From the NCBI RefSeq assembly GCF_012927745.1, contig NZ_JABBKX010000003.1:372001-436000 (forward strand): a stretch of DNA of 64,000 nt, read 5' to 3'. Shown here piece after piece: positions 1-8,627 of the stretch. The first letter of the stretch is position 1; the number at the start of each line of letters is the position of its first letter. The notes beneath the pieces were generated by a model that was given only the letters and a program-made list of their open reading frames with translations, did not search any database and was not told where the DNA came from. Both the position numbers and the translations under genes were made by a program. This stretch comes from Neoroseomonas marina (GTDB taxonomy: Bacteria; Pseudomonadota; Alphaproteobacteria; Acetobacterales; Acetobacteraceae).

Positions 1-461
1 CGGAGTCCCGGGCGGGTTCGCCCGGCGCGTGACCCCAGGGCCGAAGGCAGGGGCGGCGTCGTGGCGATCCATCGGGTGCCCGGCCTGGAGCCGGGGCGGC
101 CTTCCCGGTCGCCCAAGTGTTCCGTGGCCTCGCCGGGTGCCCCCCTGCCGCCTCCGCCGGCGCGGAACCCGGTGCGCGCTACGCCCGATCCGCCCCTGAC
201 GCCGGCGCCGGGCATGCCGCATCGCCATGCCGGCCCGCCTGCGCCTGTGACCGCCGCATCGCGGCCGTCCAAGGGCTACCGGGGCAGAGACCAGGCGCGC
301 CCACCCAGGGCCCGCACCGCGCCGCGCGCGGCGCCGGGCCCGCCGAGCGAGGACGTTCGCCGCCGCATGCCTGAGGACGCAGCGCCGCGATTCCGTCTCC
401 GCCCGGGCCCCGCCAATTCCTTGCGCCGCCGGCCCCGCCGCGGCGCGGAGCACCGACGCCC
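1..461. other. Region upstream of rne without a convincing gene
   Basis: No reading frame here looks like a real protein; the open frames are proline/arginine-rich shadows of GC-rich DNA. A perfect 7-bp stem with a GGTT loop lies at 8-25 and could end a gene lying off the left edge. A 16-bp GC palindrome sits at 319-334. The stretch is probably the promoter and long leader of rne. A weak GGAG ribosome site is at 447-450, 11 bases before the rne ATG. Confidence 0.5.
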
Positions 462-3341
462 ATGACCAAGCGCATGCTGATCGACGCATCCCACCCCGAA
501 GAAACACGGGTGGTGGTGCTGGACGGCAACCGCGTCGAGGAATTCGACCTCGAAACCGCCACCCGGAAGCCTCTCAAGGGCAACATCTACCTGGCCAAGG
601 TGGTGCGGGTGGAACCCAGCCTGCAGGCCGCCTTCGTCGAGTACGGCGGCAACCGCCACGGCTTCCTGGCCTTCGGCGAAATCCATCCTGACTACTACCA
701 GATCCCGATCGCCGACCGGCAGCGCCTGATCGAGATGCAGGCCGAGGAAGCCCGCGCCGAGGATGAGGCCGACCTTCCGCCGGAATCCGCGATGGACCGC
801 GCCGCGGCATGGAACGGCGAAGGCAGCGAGGCCTGGACCAACGGGGACGAGCACCCGCCCGCCGACGCCGCGGCCCCCCCCGCCGAGGGCGAGACCGCCG
901 TCGAAGGCCCCGCATCCGAGGAAGGGCCGGCGACCGAGGCTGCCTCCGACGACGCGCCCGCCCTGGCCGCCCAGCCCCTCGAGATGGCGGACGACCGCAT
1001 CGCCGGCGCCCCGGATGCGGGCCAGCCCGTCGAGGAGGCCATCGAGGCGCAGGCCGAGGATGCCGAAGACCACGGCCGCGTCGAGAGCCTGCCCGCCGAG
1101 GACGCCCCGCCCCCGCCCGAGACCATCGGCGGCGAGGACCTGCCGGCCGAAGGCGAGGAGGAGCGCCGCGAGCGCCGCATCCCGCCGAAATTCCTCCGCC
1201 ACTACAAGATCCAGGAAGTGATCAAGCGTCGGCAGATCATGCTGGTGCAGGTCGTCAAGGAAGAACGCGGCGGCAAGGGCGCGGCGCTGACCACCTACAT
1301 CTCGCTGGCCGGCCGCTTCTCGGTGCTGATGCCGAACTCGCCGCGCGGCGGCGGCGTGTCGCGCAAGATCACCTCGGCCGCGGACCGCAAGCGGCTGCGC
1401 GAGGTGGTGGAGGAGATGAACCTCCCCGACGGCATGTCGCTGATCGTGCGCACCGCCGGCGCCCAGCGTCCGAAGCCCGAGATCAAGCGCGACTGCGAAT
1501 ACCTGCTGCGCCTGTGGGACAACATCCGCGAACGGACGCTGGCCTCCACCGCGCCGGCGCTGATCTACGAGGAAGCGGACCTCATCAAGCGTTCGATCCG
1601 CGACGTCTTCGGCCGCGACATCGAGGAGGTGATCGTCGAGGGCGACGACGCCTACAGCCAGGCGCGCGAGTTCATGCGCATGCTGATGCCGGCCAATTCC
1701 GGCAAGGTGCGGATGCACCGCGACGCGCTTCCGCTGTTCGCCCGGCACAACGTCGACGCGCAGCTCGACGCGATGCATTCGCCGGTCTGCCAGCTCAAGT
1801 CCGGCGGCTACATCGTCATCAACCAGACCGAGGCGCTGGTCGCCATCGACGTGAACTCGGGCCGCGCCACGCGCGACCGGCACATCGAGGACACCGCGCT
1901 GCGCACCAACCTCGAAGCCGCGGACGAGATCGCCCGCCAGCTTCGCCTGCGCGACCTCGCGGGCCTCATCGTCATCGACTTCATCGATATGGAGTCGTCG
2001 AAGCATGACGGGATGGTCGAGCGGCGCCTGAAGGAAGCGCTCAAACACGACCGTGCGCGCATCCAGGTCGGGCGGATCAGCCATTTCGGCCTGCTCGAGA
2101 TGTCGCGCCAGCGGCTGCGCCCCTCGATCGCCGAGCAGACCTTCGTCACCTGCCCGCACTGCCAGGGCCGCGGCCTGGTCCGCAGCGTCGACAGCAGCGC
2201 GCTGCAGGTGCTGCGCGCGATCGAGGAGGAAGGGGCGAAGCGCCGCGCCTCCGAGATCATGGTGCGCGTCGCGGCACCGGTCGCACTGTGGCTGCTGAAT
2301 CGCAAGCGTGACCGCCTCGCCGAGCTCGAGGCCCGCTTCGGCATGACCGTGCTGTTCGAGCCCGACGACACGCTGATGCCGCCGGCCTTGAAGATCGAGC
2401 GCCTGCGCGCCGCCGAGCCCGGCTTCGTCCCCGCCGCGCCCACCGCGCTGCGCATGGACTACGCGCCCGAGCCCGTCGAGGCGGAGGAGGAGGTCGAGGA
2501 CGCCGAGGCGGCCGCGGAGGAATCCGAGGACGCGCCGCGCCGCGCCGAGGGCGGCGAGGATGCCGGCCGCCGCCGCCGCCGCCGCCGCCGCCGTGGCGGA
2601 CGCCGCGAGGAGGGCCGCGAGACCCCGGCCGGAACCGAGGCGGAGATCGAGGCCGAGCTCGCCGCCGAGGGCGATGTCGAGGGCGAGCCCGAGGCGGAAC
2701 CCGAAGCCGAGGCGGAAGCCGCGCCGGCCGAGGGCGAGGACGCCACCGAGGCCGCGGCTGCCGACAGCGCGGATGCCGATGGTCGTCGCCGCCGTCGCGG
2801 TCGCCGTGGCGGCCGCCGCCGGCGCGAGGACGGCAGCGCTCCCGAAGCGTCCGAGGCCGAATCGGAGGGCGAGGCCCCTGCCCCGGCGCCCGCACCGGCC
2901 GCGCGCGCGGCCCGCTACACCGGCCCGACGCCTGCCGATCCCTTCGCGGGCCAGATCGACGACATCTTCGAGGCGATGGAAGCCGCGGAAGCCGCCGCCG
3001 AGCGTGCGGCAACCGCGCGCCCGGCCCGCGCCGCCGCGGCCGTCGCCGAAGCGGTGGTGACCGAGACGGCCGCGCCTGCCCCGGCCGAAGCCCCGGTTGC
3101 CGAGGCGCCGCCCATGGCCGCCGAGGAGGGGCCCGAGCCCCCCGTGGCTGCCGCGCCCGAGCCGGAGCCACTGCCCGCGGCCGCCCCCGAGCCCATCACT
3201 GCCGCGACGCCGGAACCGGCCCCTGCGCCCGAGCCTGTCGCGTCGGCCGAACCCGTCGTGGGTGCGGCGGTGCAGCCTGTGGTCCTCGGCACCGGCACCG
3301 ACGCCGCGCTGCCGAAGCGCCAGGGCTGGTGGCGCCGCTGA
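462..3341 (+). CDS. rne: Ribonuclease E
   Basis: Endoribonuclease that starts mRNA decay and processes rRNA and tRNA; scaffold of the degradosome. The 959-residue protein has the S1 RNA-binding start (about 38-95), then an acidic insert of about 140 residues (about 97-236) before the S1 domain resumes at FLRHYKIQEV (244). The DNase I-like catalytic aspartates are D463 (in AIDVNSG) and D506 (in VIDF), 43 residues apart as in the E. coli enzyme. The zinc-link CPHC is at 564-567. The C-terminal third alternates arginine-rich blocks (RNA binding) with acidic and Pro/Ala-rich stretches and ends in GWWRR, the motif that binds PNPase in other alphaproteobacteria. A strong hairpin follows the stop. 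Confidence 0.97.
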   Translation: MTKRMLIDASHPEETRVVVLDGNRVEEFDLETATRKPLKGNIYLAKVVRVEPSLQAAFVEYGGNRHGFLAFGEIHPDYYQIPIADRQRLIEMQAEEARAEDEADLPPESAMDRAAAWNGEGSEAWTNGDEHPPADAAAPPAEGETAVEGPASEEGPATEAASDDAPALAAQPLEMADDRIAGAPDAGQPVEEAIEAQAEDAEDHGRVESLPAEDAPPPPETIGGEDLPAEGEEERRERRIPPKFLRHYKIQEVIKRRQIMLVQVVKEERGGKGAALTTYISLAGRFSVLMPNSPRGGGVSRKITSAADRKRLREVVEEMNLPDGMSLIVRTAGAQRPKPEIKRDCEYLLRLWDNIRERTLASTAPALIYEEADLIKRSIRDVFGRDIEEVIVEGDDAYSQAREFMRMLMPANSGKVRMHRDALPLFARHNVDAQLDAMHSPVCQLKSGGYIVINQTEALVAIDVNSGRATRDRHIEDTALRTNLEAADEIARQLRLRDLAGLIVIDFIDMESSKHDGMVERRLKEALKHDRARIQVGRISHFGLLEMSRQRLRPSIAEQTFVTCPHCQGRGLVRSVDSSALQVLRAIEEEGAKRRASEIMVRVAAPVALWLLNRKRDRLAELEARFGMTVLFEPDDTLMPPALKIERLRAAEPGFVPAAPTALRMDYAPEPVEAEEEVEDAEAAAEESEDAPRRAEGGEDAGRRRRRRRRRGGRREEGRETPAGTEAEIEAELAAEGDVEGEPEAEPEAEAEAAPAEGEDATEAAAADSADADGRRRRRGRRGGRRRREDGSAPEASEAESEGEAPAPAPAPAARAARYTGPTPADPFAGQIDDIFEAMEAAEAAAERAATARPARAAAAVAEAVVTETAAPAPAEAPVAEAPPMAAEEGPEPPVAAAPEPEPLPAAAPEPITAATPEPAPAPEPVASAEPVVGAAVQPVVLGTGTDAALPKRQGWWRR

Positions 3342-3397
3342 CGAGGGCGCGCCGCGACGGCTGATCCGTTGCGGCGCTGTCCTCCTGCGCACGACGC

Positions 3398-3427
3398 CCC
3401 CGGTCAGGCTGCCACGCCTGACCGGGG
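3398..3427. terminator. Bidirectional hairpin terminator
   Basis: A perfect 12-bp GC-rich stem (3398-3409 with 3416-3427) closes a six-base loop. It lies between the stop of rne and the stop of the convergent LprI-like gene, 6 bases from the latter. There is no T-tract, as is common in such GC-rich genomes. Confidence 0.75.
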
Positions 3428-3433
3428 CGCGCC

Positions 3434-4024
3434 TCAGGGCTGATCCGCCGAGGCCGCGGCGATCCCGAGCCAGATCTCGTCCCGTTGCCGCTTGAGTTCG
3501 AGCGCCCGCAGGGCCGTCTGCTCGAGCCGGCAGGCCAGGCGATGCGCCTCCGCGTCGCCCGGCGCGGACAGCAAGCCTTCGGCGATGCAGGCCGCGTCGC
3601 GATAGGCGAGGAAGGCGCGCTGCGCGCGGCGGAGCGGTTCCTGCGCCTCCGGCGTCGCGAGCAGGCCCGTCTCGCGCAGCCAGCGGTCCATCTGTCCCTG
3701 CCAGATCGTCGTCTCCGCCTGGGTGCAGAGCGTCAAGGAATTCGGCCGGTCAGGCATCGTCGGCAGGCGCGCGGCGAGCAGGCTTTCGCTCGCCTCACCC
3801 TGGCAGGCCAACACGATCCGCCAGGCGCAACGCCCGAAGGCGGCGCGGGGCGGATGCGCCTGGGCTGTCAGGACGCAGGCCTCGATCCAGGCGCGTTCCG
3901 CCGGACGCGGCCGGGCCGGATCGGGCGCCCCGCGCCGCGCCTGCGCGGCCGCCGCGGCAGGCAGCAGCAGCAGCGCGAGCGCCATCGCCACCCACGCCCC
4001 TGCGCATCCGGCGCGGCCGTCCAT
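3434..4024 (-). CDS. Exported DUF1311 (LprI-like) protein
   Basis: A 196-residue secreted protein of unknown role. The N-terminus is a clear Sec signal peptide: a hydrophobic run rich in Ala and Leu ending in AAAQA. The mature part has the DUF1311 / lysozyme-inhibitor LprI-like pattern near its C-terminus: LAYRDAACIAEG, a later conserved cysteine (RLACRLEQTALRALEL) and a long helical end. Six cysteines in the mature part suggest disulphides in the periplasm. An ATG at 4024 is chosen because it starts directly at the signal peptide and has GAGGGA upstream; a longer frame exists but its extra residues look random. The family contains inhibitors of host lysozyme, but that activity is not shown here. 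Confidence 0.75.
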   Translation of the reverse strand: MDGRAGCAGAWVAMALALLLLPAAAAAQARRGAPDPARPRPAERAWIEACVLTAQAHPPRAAFGRCAWRIVLACQGEASESLLAARLPTMPDRPNSLTLCTQAETTIWQGQMDRWLRETGLLATPEAQEPLRRAQRAFLAYRDAACIAEGLLSAPGDAEAHRLACRLEQTALRALELKRQRDEIWLGIAAASADQP

Positions 4025-4091
4025 CCTCCGATCTCCCTCGCAGCTGCGGTCAACGCGGCGTTCATCCCCGGCGCGCCATTCTCGCGCATCC

Positions 4092-4415
4092 ATGCGCCCG
4101 ATGCTTGCCCTTCTCGTCGGACTGACGACCACGCTGCCCGCAGCGGCATCCGCCGACGATGCCGCGGCGCGGCTCTGCACCGCGCGCTTCATCGCGGGCG
4201 ATCCGCTGCCGCTCGAACACCGCCTCGTCGGGATGCTGGCCGGGGGCGGCTGCACGGCGGGCGACCTGCTGCATTTCGTCTTCGCGGGGGATGGGGTGGC
4301 GGCCGCGGCCGTCGCCGCCCGCCATTGCCGCTTCGACCGCCCGGTGCTGCTCGATCGCGGTGCCGAGACGCATCTCGTCTGCGTCTGGGAGGGCGTGATG
4401 CGGAACGCCCGCTAG
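4092..4415 (+). CDS. Small exported cysteine-containing protein, unknown function
   Basis: A 107-residue protein I do not recognise. It starts with a signal peptide (hydrophobic LALLVGLTTTLPAAASA) and a likely cleavage before DDAAA. The mature part carries four cysteines spaced so that two disulphides are possible (LCTARF, GGCTAG, HCRFD, LVCVWEG). It starts 67 bases from the divergent LprI-like gene, so the two small exported proteins could share a control region. The TAG stop overlaps the stop codon of the converging gene by three bases. Confidence 0.65.
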   Translation: MRPMLALLVGLTTTLPAAASADDAAARLCTARFIAGDPLPLEHRLVGMLAGGGCTAGDLLHFVFAGDGVAAAAVAARHCRFDRPVLLDRGAETHLVCVWEGVMRNAR

Positions 4416-4783
4416 CCCGAGGCTTGCCGTTCCGCCCGCCGCAACACCGCGCAGAGCCGCGAGAAGGCGAGCCAGAACGCCCCATGTTCCGGCGCCTGGT
4501 CCGGCCGCGCGCCGAAGGCGGGCTCTCCGCGGCGGAGCAGCGGCAGCCGCGCCTCGTAGCGGCCGCGCATGTTCTCGAGGAACGCCGCCGTGGCCGCGAG
4601 GTAGCCTTCGAGCATCTCGGTCGCGATCTCGATTTCGGCGCGCGCGCGGCCCTCGGTGGTGAAGCGCTTGAGGCCGCGGCTCTCCTCGACCAGAGCGAGG
4701 TGCAGGCGGTGCAACTCCTCCAGCCGCGCCAGCATGCGGGTGCGGGCCTCGCGGTCCGGGTCGCCGGTCGGGGTCTGGGTCAT
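4412..4783 (-). CDS. Small helical protein, unknown function
   Basis: A 123-residue cytoplasmic protein, mostly helical and charged. Leu/Glu/Arg heptad-like spacing at about 15-60 (LARLEELHRLHLALVEESRG) suggests a coiled coil. There is no signal peptide or membrane segment and no motif I can name. An ATG at 4783 is used; frames extending further upstream run into the flavoprotein promoter region. Its stop overlaps that of the convergent exported protein. Confidence 0.6.
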   Translation of the reverse strand: MTQTPTGDPDREARTRMLARLEELHRLHLALVEESRGLKRFTTEGRARAEIEIATEMLEGYLAATAAFLENMRGRYEARLPLLRRGEPAFGARPDQAPEHGAFWLAFSRLCAVLRRAERQASG

Positions 4784-4916
4784 GGCGCGCCTCCCGCCAG
4801 CCAGGATCGCGGGTCGCCATGAAGCTTCGGTGAACGGGGATGGCCGGCGCACTCCTCCGGCTACCGTCGCCCCGATCCGGGGCGTAAGCGGGCAGGATCG
4901 GACGGGAGCCCAGACC

Positions 4917-5525
4917 ATGCGGATCGACAGCATCGAAGCGCTGGAGGCCATCTACGGCACGCCGAACCTCGCCTCGACCGCCAAGGTCACGGACCGCGTC
5001 ACCCCGCACTACCGCGAGTTGATCGAGGCTTCGCCCTTCCTGGTGCTCGCGACCGCGGGGCCGGAGGGGCTCGACGCCTCCCCGCGCGGAGACGCGCATG
5101 GGCTGGTGCGGATCGAGGACGAGCGGACGCTGCTGCTGCCAGACCGGCGCGGCAACAACCGCGCCGACAGCCTGCGCAACATCGTCCGCGACCCGCGGGT
5201 CGGGCTGCTGTTCCTGATCCCGGGCTCGGGGACGACGCTGCGGGTGAACGGGCGGGCGCATCTGTCGGTCGATCCGGCGCTGCTCGCCTCCTTCGCCGTC
5301 GACGGCGCGGCGCCGCGCTCGGTCATCGTGGTCGACGTCGAGGAGATCTACTTCCAATGCGCCCGCGCCGTGATCCGTGCCGGGCTTTGGGATATCGCGC
5401 GCCAGGCCGCGCCGGGCAGCCTGCCGACGCCGGGGCAGATCCTCGCGACGCTGAGCGAGGGCGCGACGGGCGGCGACACCTATGACCGCGAATGGCCGGC
5501 CCGCGCCGCGAAGACGATGTGGTGA
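4917..5525 (+). CDS. FMN-dependent pyridoxamine 5'-phosphate oxidase-like flavoprotein
   Basis: A 202-residue split-barrel flavoprotein of the PPOX group (the MSMEG_1061-type family). The core shows the FMN-binding strand pattern FLVLATAGPEGLDASPRGD (about 41-59), then LLLPDRRGNNRADSLRNIV, where RRGNNR contacts the flavin phosphate in relatives, and VGLLFLIPGSGTTLRVNGRA. Members reduce or oxidise small substrates or F420/FMN; the substrate cannot be told from sequence. A short C-terminal extension (about 160-202) is also typical. The ATG at 4917 was chosen because the family begins with this MRID-type helix; longer upstream codons are non-homologous. Confidence 0.85.
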   Translation: MRIDSIEALEAIYGTPNLASTAKVTDRVTPHYRELIEASPFLVLATAGPEGLDASPRGDAHGLVRIEDERTLLLPDRRGNNRADSLRNIVRDPRVGLLFLIPGSGTTLRVNGRAHLSVDPALLASFAVDGAAPRSVIVVDVEEIYFQCARAVIRAGLWDIARQAAPGSLPTPGQILATLSEGATGGDTYDREWPARAAKTMW

Positions 5526-5526
5526 G

Positions 5527-6039
5527 TCAGGCGCGGTCGAGCACGTAGCGCCGCGTGACGATGCCGAAGATCACGACCTCGCCCACGAAGGCGAGGCCCG
5601 TCTTCTCGAGCACCCGGCGCGAGGCGAGGTTCGCGGGCGCCGCATAGCCGACCACGGAGGCGAGACCGAGGCTGCCGAAGGCGAGATCCCGCGCCGCCGC
5701 GGCGACCTCGCTCGCGATGCCGCGCCCCCAGGCGGCCCGCGCAAGCATGTAGAGGATCTCGGTCTCGTTCCCGTGGTCCGGCAGGGCGCGCAGCCCGCCA
5801 TGGCCCAGCAGCGCGCCGGTCGCGCGATCCTCGAGCGCCCAGGGGCCATAGCCGAAGCGTGGCCAGTCATTGGCGAAGTCGGGGACGAGCCGCGCAGCGT
5901 CCTCCGCCGCCATCGCCGCCCGCGCCATGCCGCCGGGCATGTGGCGCATCACCTCGGGATCGGCGCGGATCGCCGCATAGGCCGGGATATCGGCCTCCAC
6001 GAAGGGGCGGAGCCGCAGCCGCGCCGTCTCGAGGATCAT
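5527..6039 (-). CDS. GNAT-family N-acetyltransferase (RimJ/RimL type)
   Basis: A 170-residue acyltransferase that would move an acetyl group from acetyl-CoA to an amine. It begins with the RimJ/RimL-like start ETARLRLRPF. The acetyl-CoA pyrophosphate loop is AAWGRGIAS (102-110), followed by the typical end NLASRRVLEKTG. The acceptor is unknown; RimL-like proteins modify ribosomal proteins, but many relatives act on small molecules. Its start overlaps the stop of the upstream DJ-1/PfpI gene by four bases (ATGA), so the two are co-translated. Confidence 0.88.
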   Translation of the reverse strand: MILETARLRLRPFVEADIPAYAAIRADPEVMRHMPGGMARAAMAAEDAARLVPDFANDWPRFGYGPWALEDRATGALLGHGGLRALPDHGNETEILYMLARAAWGRGIASEVAAAARDLAFGSLGLASVVGYAAPANLASRRVLEKTGLAFVGEVVIFGIVTRRYVLDRA

Positions 6040-6722
6040 CCGAGCCGCGCGGCGACGCGACCGACCAGCGCCTCCCGTTCCGCGCGCATCCCCGCCCCGC
6101 GCGCCTTGGCCGTGGCGAGCACCTGGGCCGGCGCCGTCTCGGGCGATCCGGCCTCGAAGGGCGGGGCCGGGGCGTATTCGATCTGCAGTTGGATCGCCTG
6201 CGCGGCCTCGGGTGAGAGCAGGTCCGCCACCAGGGCGAGGGCGAAGTCGATCCCCGCCGTCACGCCGCCGCCCGTCACCACGCGCCCGTCGCGCACCCAG
6301 CGCGCATGGACGGGCTCGGCGCCGAGCGCGGCGAGGAAGTCGTGGCTAGCCCAATGCGTCGTCGCCCGCACGCCCTTGAGCAGCCCCGCCGCCCCCAGCA
6401 CCAACGCGCCGGTGCACACCGAGGTCACGAAGCGCGCGCCCTTCGCCTGGGCGCGGAGGAAGGCGAGCACCTCCTCGTCCTCCATCAGCGCCGCCACGCC
6501 AGGCCCGCCGGGCACGCAGAGGATGTCGAGCTGCGGACAGGTCGCGAAATCGGTGTCCGGCAGCATGGTGAGGCCGGTATCCGCGCGCACCGCCTCCTTC
6601 GTCTTCCAGACGAGGTGCACCTGGCCGCCGGGCACGCGGGAGAACACCTCGAAGGGCCCGGTCATGTCGAGCTGCGTGAGCCGGGGGAACAGCAGCAGGC
6701 CGAAGCGGAGCGGCGTGGTCAT
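6036..6722 (-). CDS. DJ-1/PfpI family protein, isonitrile hydratase-like
   Basis: A 228-residue DJ-1/PfpI-fold protein. The nucleophile-elbow cysteine is C103 in VTSVCTGAL, preceded by the acidic residue region DMTGPFEVF (19-27) and the loop VPGGPG (70-75). This layout matches the isonitrile hydratase InhA group, whose members hydrate isonitriles to N-formamides; glyoxalase III or amidase-like roles are other options. No AraC-type DNA-binding domain follows, so it is not a GlxA-type regulator. It is the first gene of a two-gene unit with the acetyltransferase and is divergent from the phosphoesterase at 6785. Confidence 0.88.
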   Translation of the reverse strand: MTTPLRFGLLLFPRLTQLDMTGPFEVFSRVPGGQVHLVWKTKEAVRADTGLTMLPDTDFATCPQLDILCVPGGPGVAALMEDEEVLAFLRAQAKGARFVTSVCTGALVLGAAGLLKGVRATTHWASHDFLAALGAEPVHARWVRDGRVVTGGGVTAGIDFALALVADLLSPEAAQAIQLQIEYAPAPPFEAGSPETAPAQVLATAKARGAGMRAEREALVGRVAARLG

Positions 6723-6784
6723 GGCGTTGGTCCTCCTGCACGGCAGGCTCGCACGCGGCGCGGCGCGGGCCTAGGCTCGAGCGC

Positions 6785-7531
6785 ATGCGGCTCGCGGTGA
6801 TCTCCGACATCCACGGCAACCTGCTGGCGCTCGAGGCGGTGCTGGCGGACATCGAGGGGCGCGGCGTCGACGCGATCGTGAACCTCGGCGACTGCGTCAC
6901 CAGCCCGCTCTGGCCGAAGGAGACCTTCGAGCGGCTGGGCGAGCTCGACCTGCCCACGGTGCGCGGCAACCATGACCGCTGGATCGTCGAGATGCCGGAG
7001 GCGAAGCTCTCCCCAGCCGGCCGCTTCGCCCGCGCGGCGTTGAGCGAGGCGGAACGCGCCGCGCTGCACGCCCTGCCCCCGATGCTCGAGGTCTCGCCCG
7101 ACATCCTCGCCGTGCACGGCACGCCGGCGGACGACAGCACCTACCTGCTCGAGGATGTGATGGACGGGCGGCTGGCCCCGGCGGCGCGCGCAACCGTCGC
7201 GGCCCGGCTCGGTGCCGCCGCGCGGCCGGGCGGGGTGGTGCTGTGCGGGCACAGCCATCGCCAGGCCGTGGTGCAGGGGCCCGAGGGCTGCCTGGTGCTG
7301 AACCCCGGCAGCGTCGGCTGCCCCGTCTTCGCCGACAACCCGGCGGCGCCGACGCTCGAACACCGGTCGCCCCATGCGCGCTACGCCATCCTGACGCGGC
7401 GGCGCGGCGCCTGGGGCGCGGAGCTAATGGCGCTCGACTACGACTGGCACGCCGCGGCGCGCCGGGCTGCGGCGAATGGGCGCGAGGACTGGGCGGTCGC
7501 GATGGTGACGGGCGCCGTCAGCCCGGCCTGA
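6785..7531 (+). CDS. Calcineurin-like metallophosphoesterase
   Basis: A 248-residue cytoplasmic phosphoesterase of the YfcE/MPE type. Metal ligands are visible: SDIHGN (D8, H10), NLGD (D36), GNHDRW (N62, H63), later VHGTP and CGHSHRQ. Such enzymes cleave phosphodiesters or phosphomonoesters of nucleotides; the substrate is not predictable. The ATG at 6785 starts directly at the MRLAVISDIHG strand. Its last 14 bases overlap the end of the convergent HPP gene. Confidence 0.9.
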   Translation: MRLAVISDIHGNLLALEAVLADIEGRGVDAIVNLGDCVTSPLWPKETFERLGELDLPTVRGNHDRWIVEMPEAKLSPAGRFARAALSEAERAALHALPPMLEVSPDILAVHGTPADDSTYLLEDVMDGRLAPAARATVAARLGAAARPGGVVLCGHSHRQAVVQGPEGCLVLNPGSVGCPVFADNPAAPTLEHRSPHARYAILTRRRGAWGAELMALDYDWHAAARRAAANGREDWAVAMVTGAVSPA

Positions 7532-8027
7532 GCGTCCCGCGCAGGCCGAAACGGGGCCAGGGTCCGGTGCCCCAGGGCGACGGCGCGTTGTTCGCCATCC
7601 AGGCGACGAGGAACAGCGTCGCCAGCCCCGGCAACAGAGGCGCGAGCAGGAAGTCCCAGTCGGCGCCCTCGGCGAAGACGACGACCGGGTTGGCGCCGGC
7701 CGGCGAATGGATGGTGCGCGTCACCGACATCACCGCGAGCGCGGTGCCGACCGCGAAGGCGATCCAGAGCGCGAGCGGCCCGCCGAATGTCGCGTGGCCC
7801 ACGCGAAAGGCCAGGCCGGTGATGGTGGCAAGCAGATGGCCGCCGATGAAGGAGCGCGGCTGCGCCATGATCCCACGCGGCATGCCGAACAGGATGACGC
7901 AGGACCCGCCGAGCGAGGGCAGCAGCCAGGGATGCTGCGTGAAGGACAGCGCGTGGTTGGCCAGCAGCAGTGCGCCGGCGGTGCCGAAGATCTGCACCGC
8001 GATGCGGCGGGGTGGCGGTGGCTTCAT
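7518..8027 (-). CDS. HPP family membrane protein
   Basis: A 169-residue integral membrane protein of the HPP family, named for the His-Pro-Pro motif; here the corresponding region reads FTQHPWLLPSLGGS (about 26-39). Four hydrophobic segments can be seen. In cyanobacteria a member works as a nitrite transporter of chloroplast type, but most bacterial members are unassigned. It is the last gene of a three-gene operon and overlaps the glycosyltransferase upstream by four bases (ATGA). The ATG at 8027 follows directly from this coupling. Confidence 0.85.
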   Translation of the reverse strand: MKPPPPRRIAVQIFGTAGALLLANHALSFTQHPWLLPSLGGSCVILFGMPRGIMAQPRSFIGGHLLATITGLAFRVGHATFGGPLALWIAFAVGTALAVMSVTRTIHSPAGANPVVVFAEGADWDFLLAPLLPGLATLFLVAWMANNAPSPWGTGPWPRFGLRGTLRPG

Positions 8028-8611
8028 CGGGGCCCTCCGATGGCGGCAAGGTCCTCCGCCGTGTCGACGTCGCGCCGCCTGTGCAGCAGCACGACGCGGC
8101 GGCCGGTGAAATTGGCGAGCGTGTCGGCAAGGGCATGCGGGCTCGACCACCGCGCCCCGGCGAAGGGCCGCGCGGGCCGGCGCGGGCCGAGCCCGACCAG
8201 CCAGTAGCCGCCATCCTCGGCCGGGCCGAAGACGGCATCCGCCCGCCCGAGCGCGCGGAAGGCGGCGGCGATGTCCGCGGGCCCGAGGCCCGGTATGTCG
8301 CTGCCGACCAGCACCGCGCATTGATACGGGCGCATCGCGCCGTCCATCCGGGCGCCGAGGTCCCCGCGGGGCTGCGCGACGCGCGGCGTCCCGCGCGGCG
8401 CGAAGCGTGACCAGTCGGCACGCGCCCCAGGCGGTGTGATGGCGAGCAGCGTCCGCCAGCGCCTGTCGCGCGCGATCGGCCGTGCCGTCGCGGCCAGGGT
8501 CGCGGTGTAGAAGCGCAGCGCCGCCCGGTCCCCGATGCCTCGTGCAAGCCGTCGTTTCACCGCGCCGAGCCGCGGCGCGCGGGCGAAGAGAATCACCGTC
8601 TTCCGTTGCAT
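8024..8611 (-). CDS. TIGR04282-type (arsenosugar biosynthesis) nucleotidyl/glycosyltransferase-like protein
   Basis: A 195-residue protein of the DUF2064/TIGR04282 family, with a nucleotide-sugar-transferase-like fold. Diagnostic elements are the N-terminal VILFARAPRLGAVKRRLA (6-22), GSDIPGL and the GPAEDGGYWLVGL block. The family is named from co-occurrence with arsenosugar genes; its biochemical activity is not settled. It sits directly behind a TIGR04283 glycosyltransferase, the usual partner. I start it at the ATG at 8611, 16 bases after the partner's stop; an ATG at 8647 would make it overlap and adds 12 residues. Confidence 0.88.
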   Translation of the reverse strand: MQRKTVILFARAPRLGAVKRRLARGIGDRAALRFYTATLAATARPIARDRRWRTLLAITPPGARADWSRFAPRGTPRVAQPRGDLGARMDGAMRPYQCAVLVGSDIPGLGPADIAAAFRALGRADAVFGPAEDGGYWLVGLGPRRPARPFAGARWSSPHALADTLANFTGRRVVLLHRRRDVDTAEDLAAIGGPR

Positions 8612-8627
8612 TGCAGCGCAGGACACC

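Noticed and set aside
61-465. Open frame ending in ATGA overlap with the rne start, possible leader peptide
   Set aside because: Pro/Arg-rich shadow-type composition, no ribosome site and no homology features; the overlap is likely chance.
276-3392. Long open frame of 1038 codons on the minus strand, antisense to rne
   Set aside because: Product is Gly/Arg/Ala low-complexity sequence with no family features; it mirrors the codon bias of rne on the other strand.
6036-6722. GlxA-type AraC regulator
   Set aside because: The DJ-1 domain is present but the protein ends without a helix-turn-helix domain.
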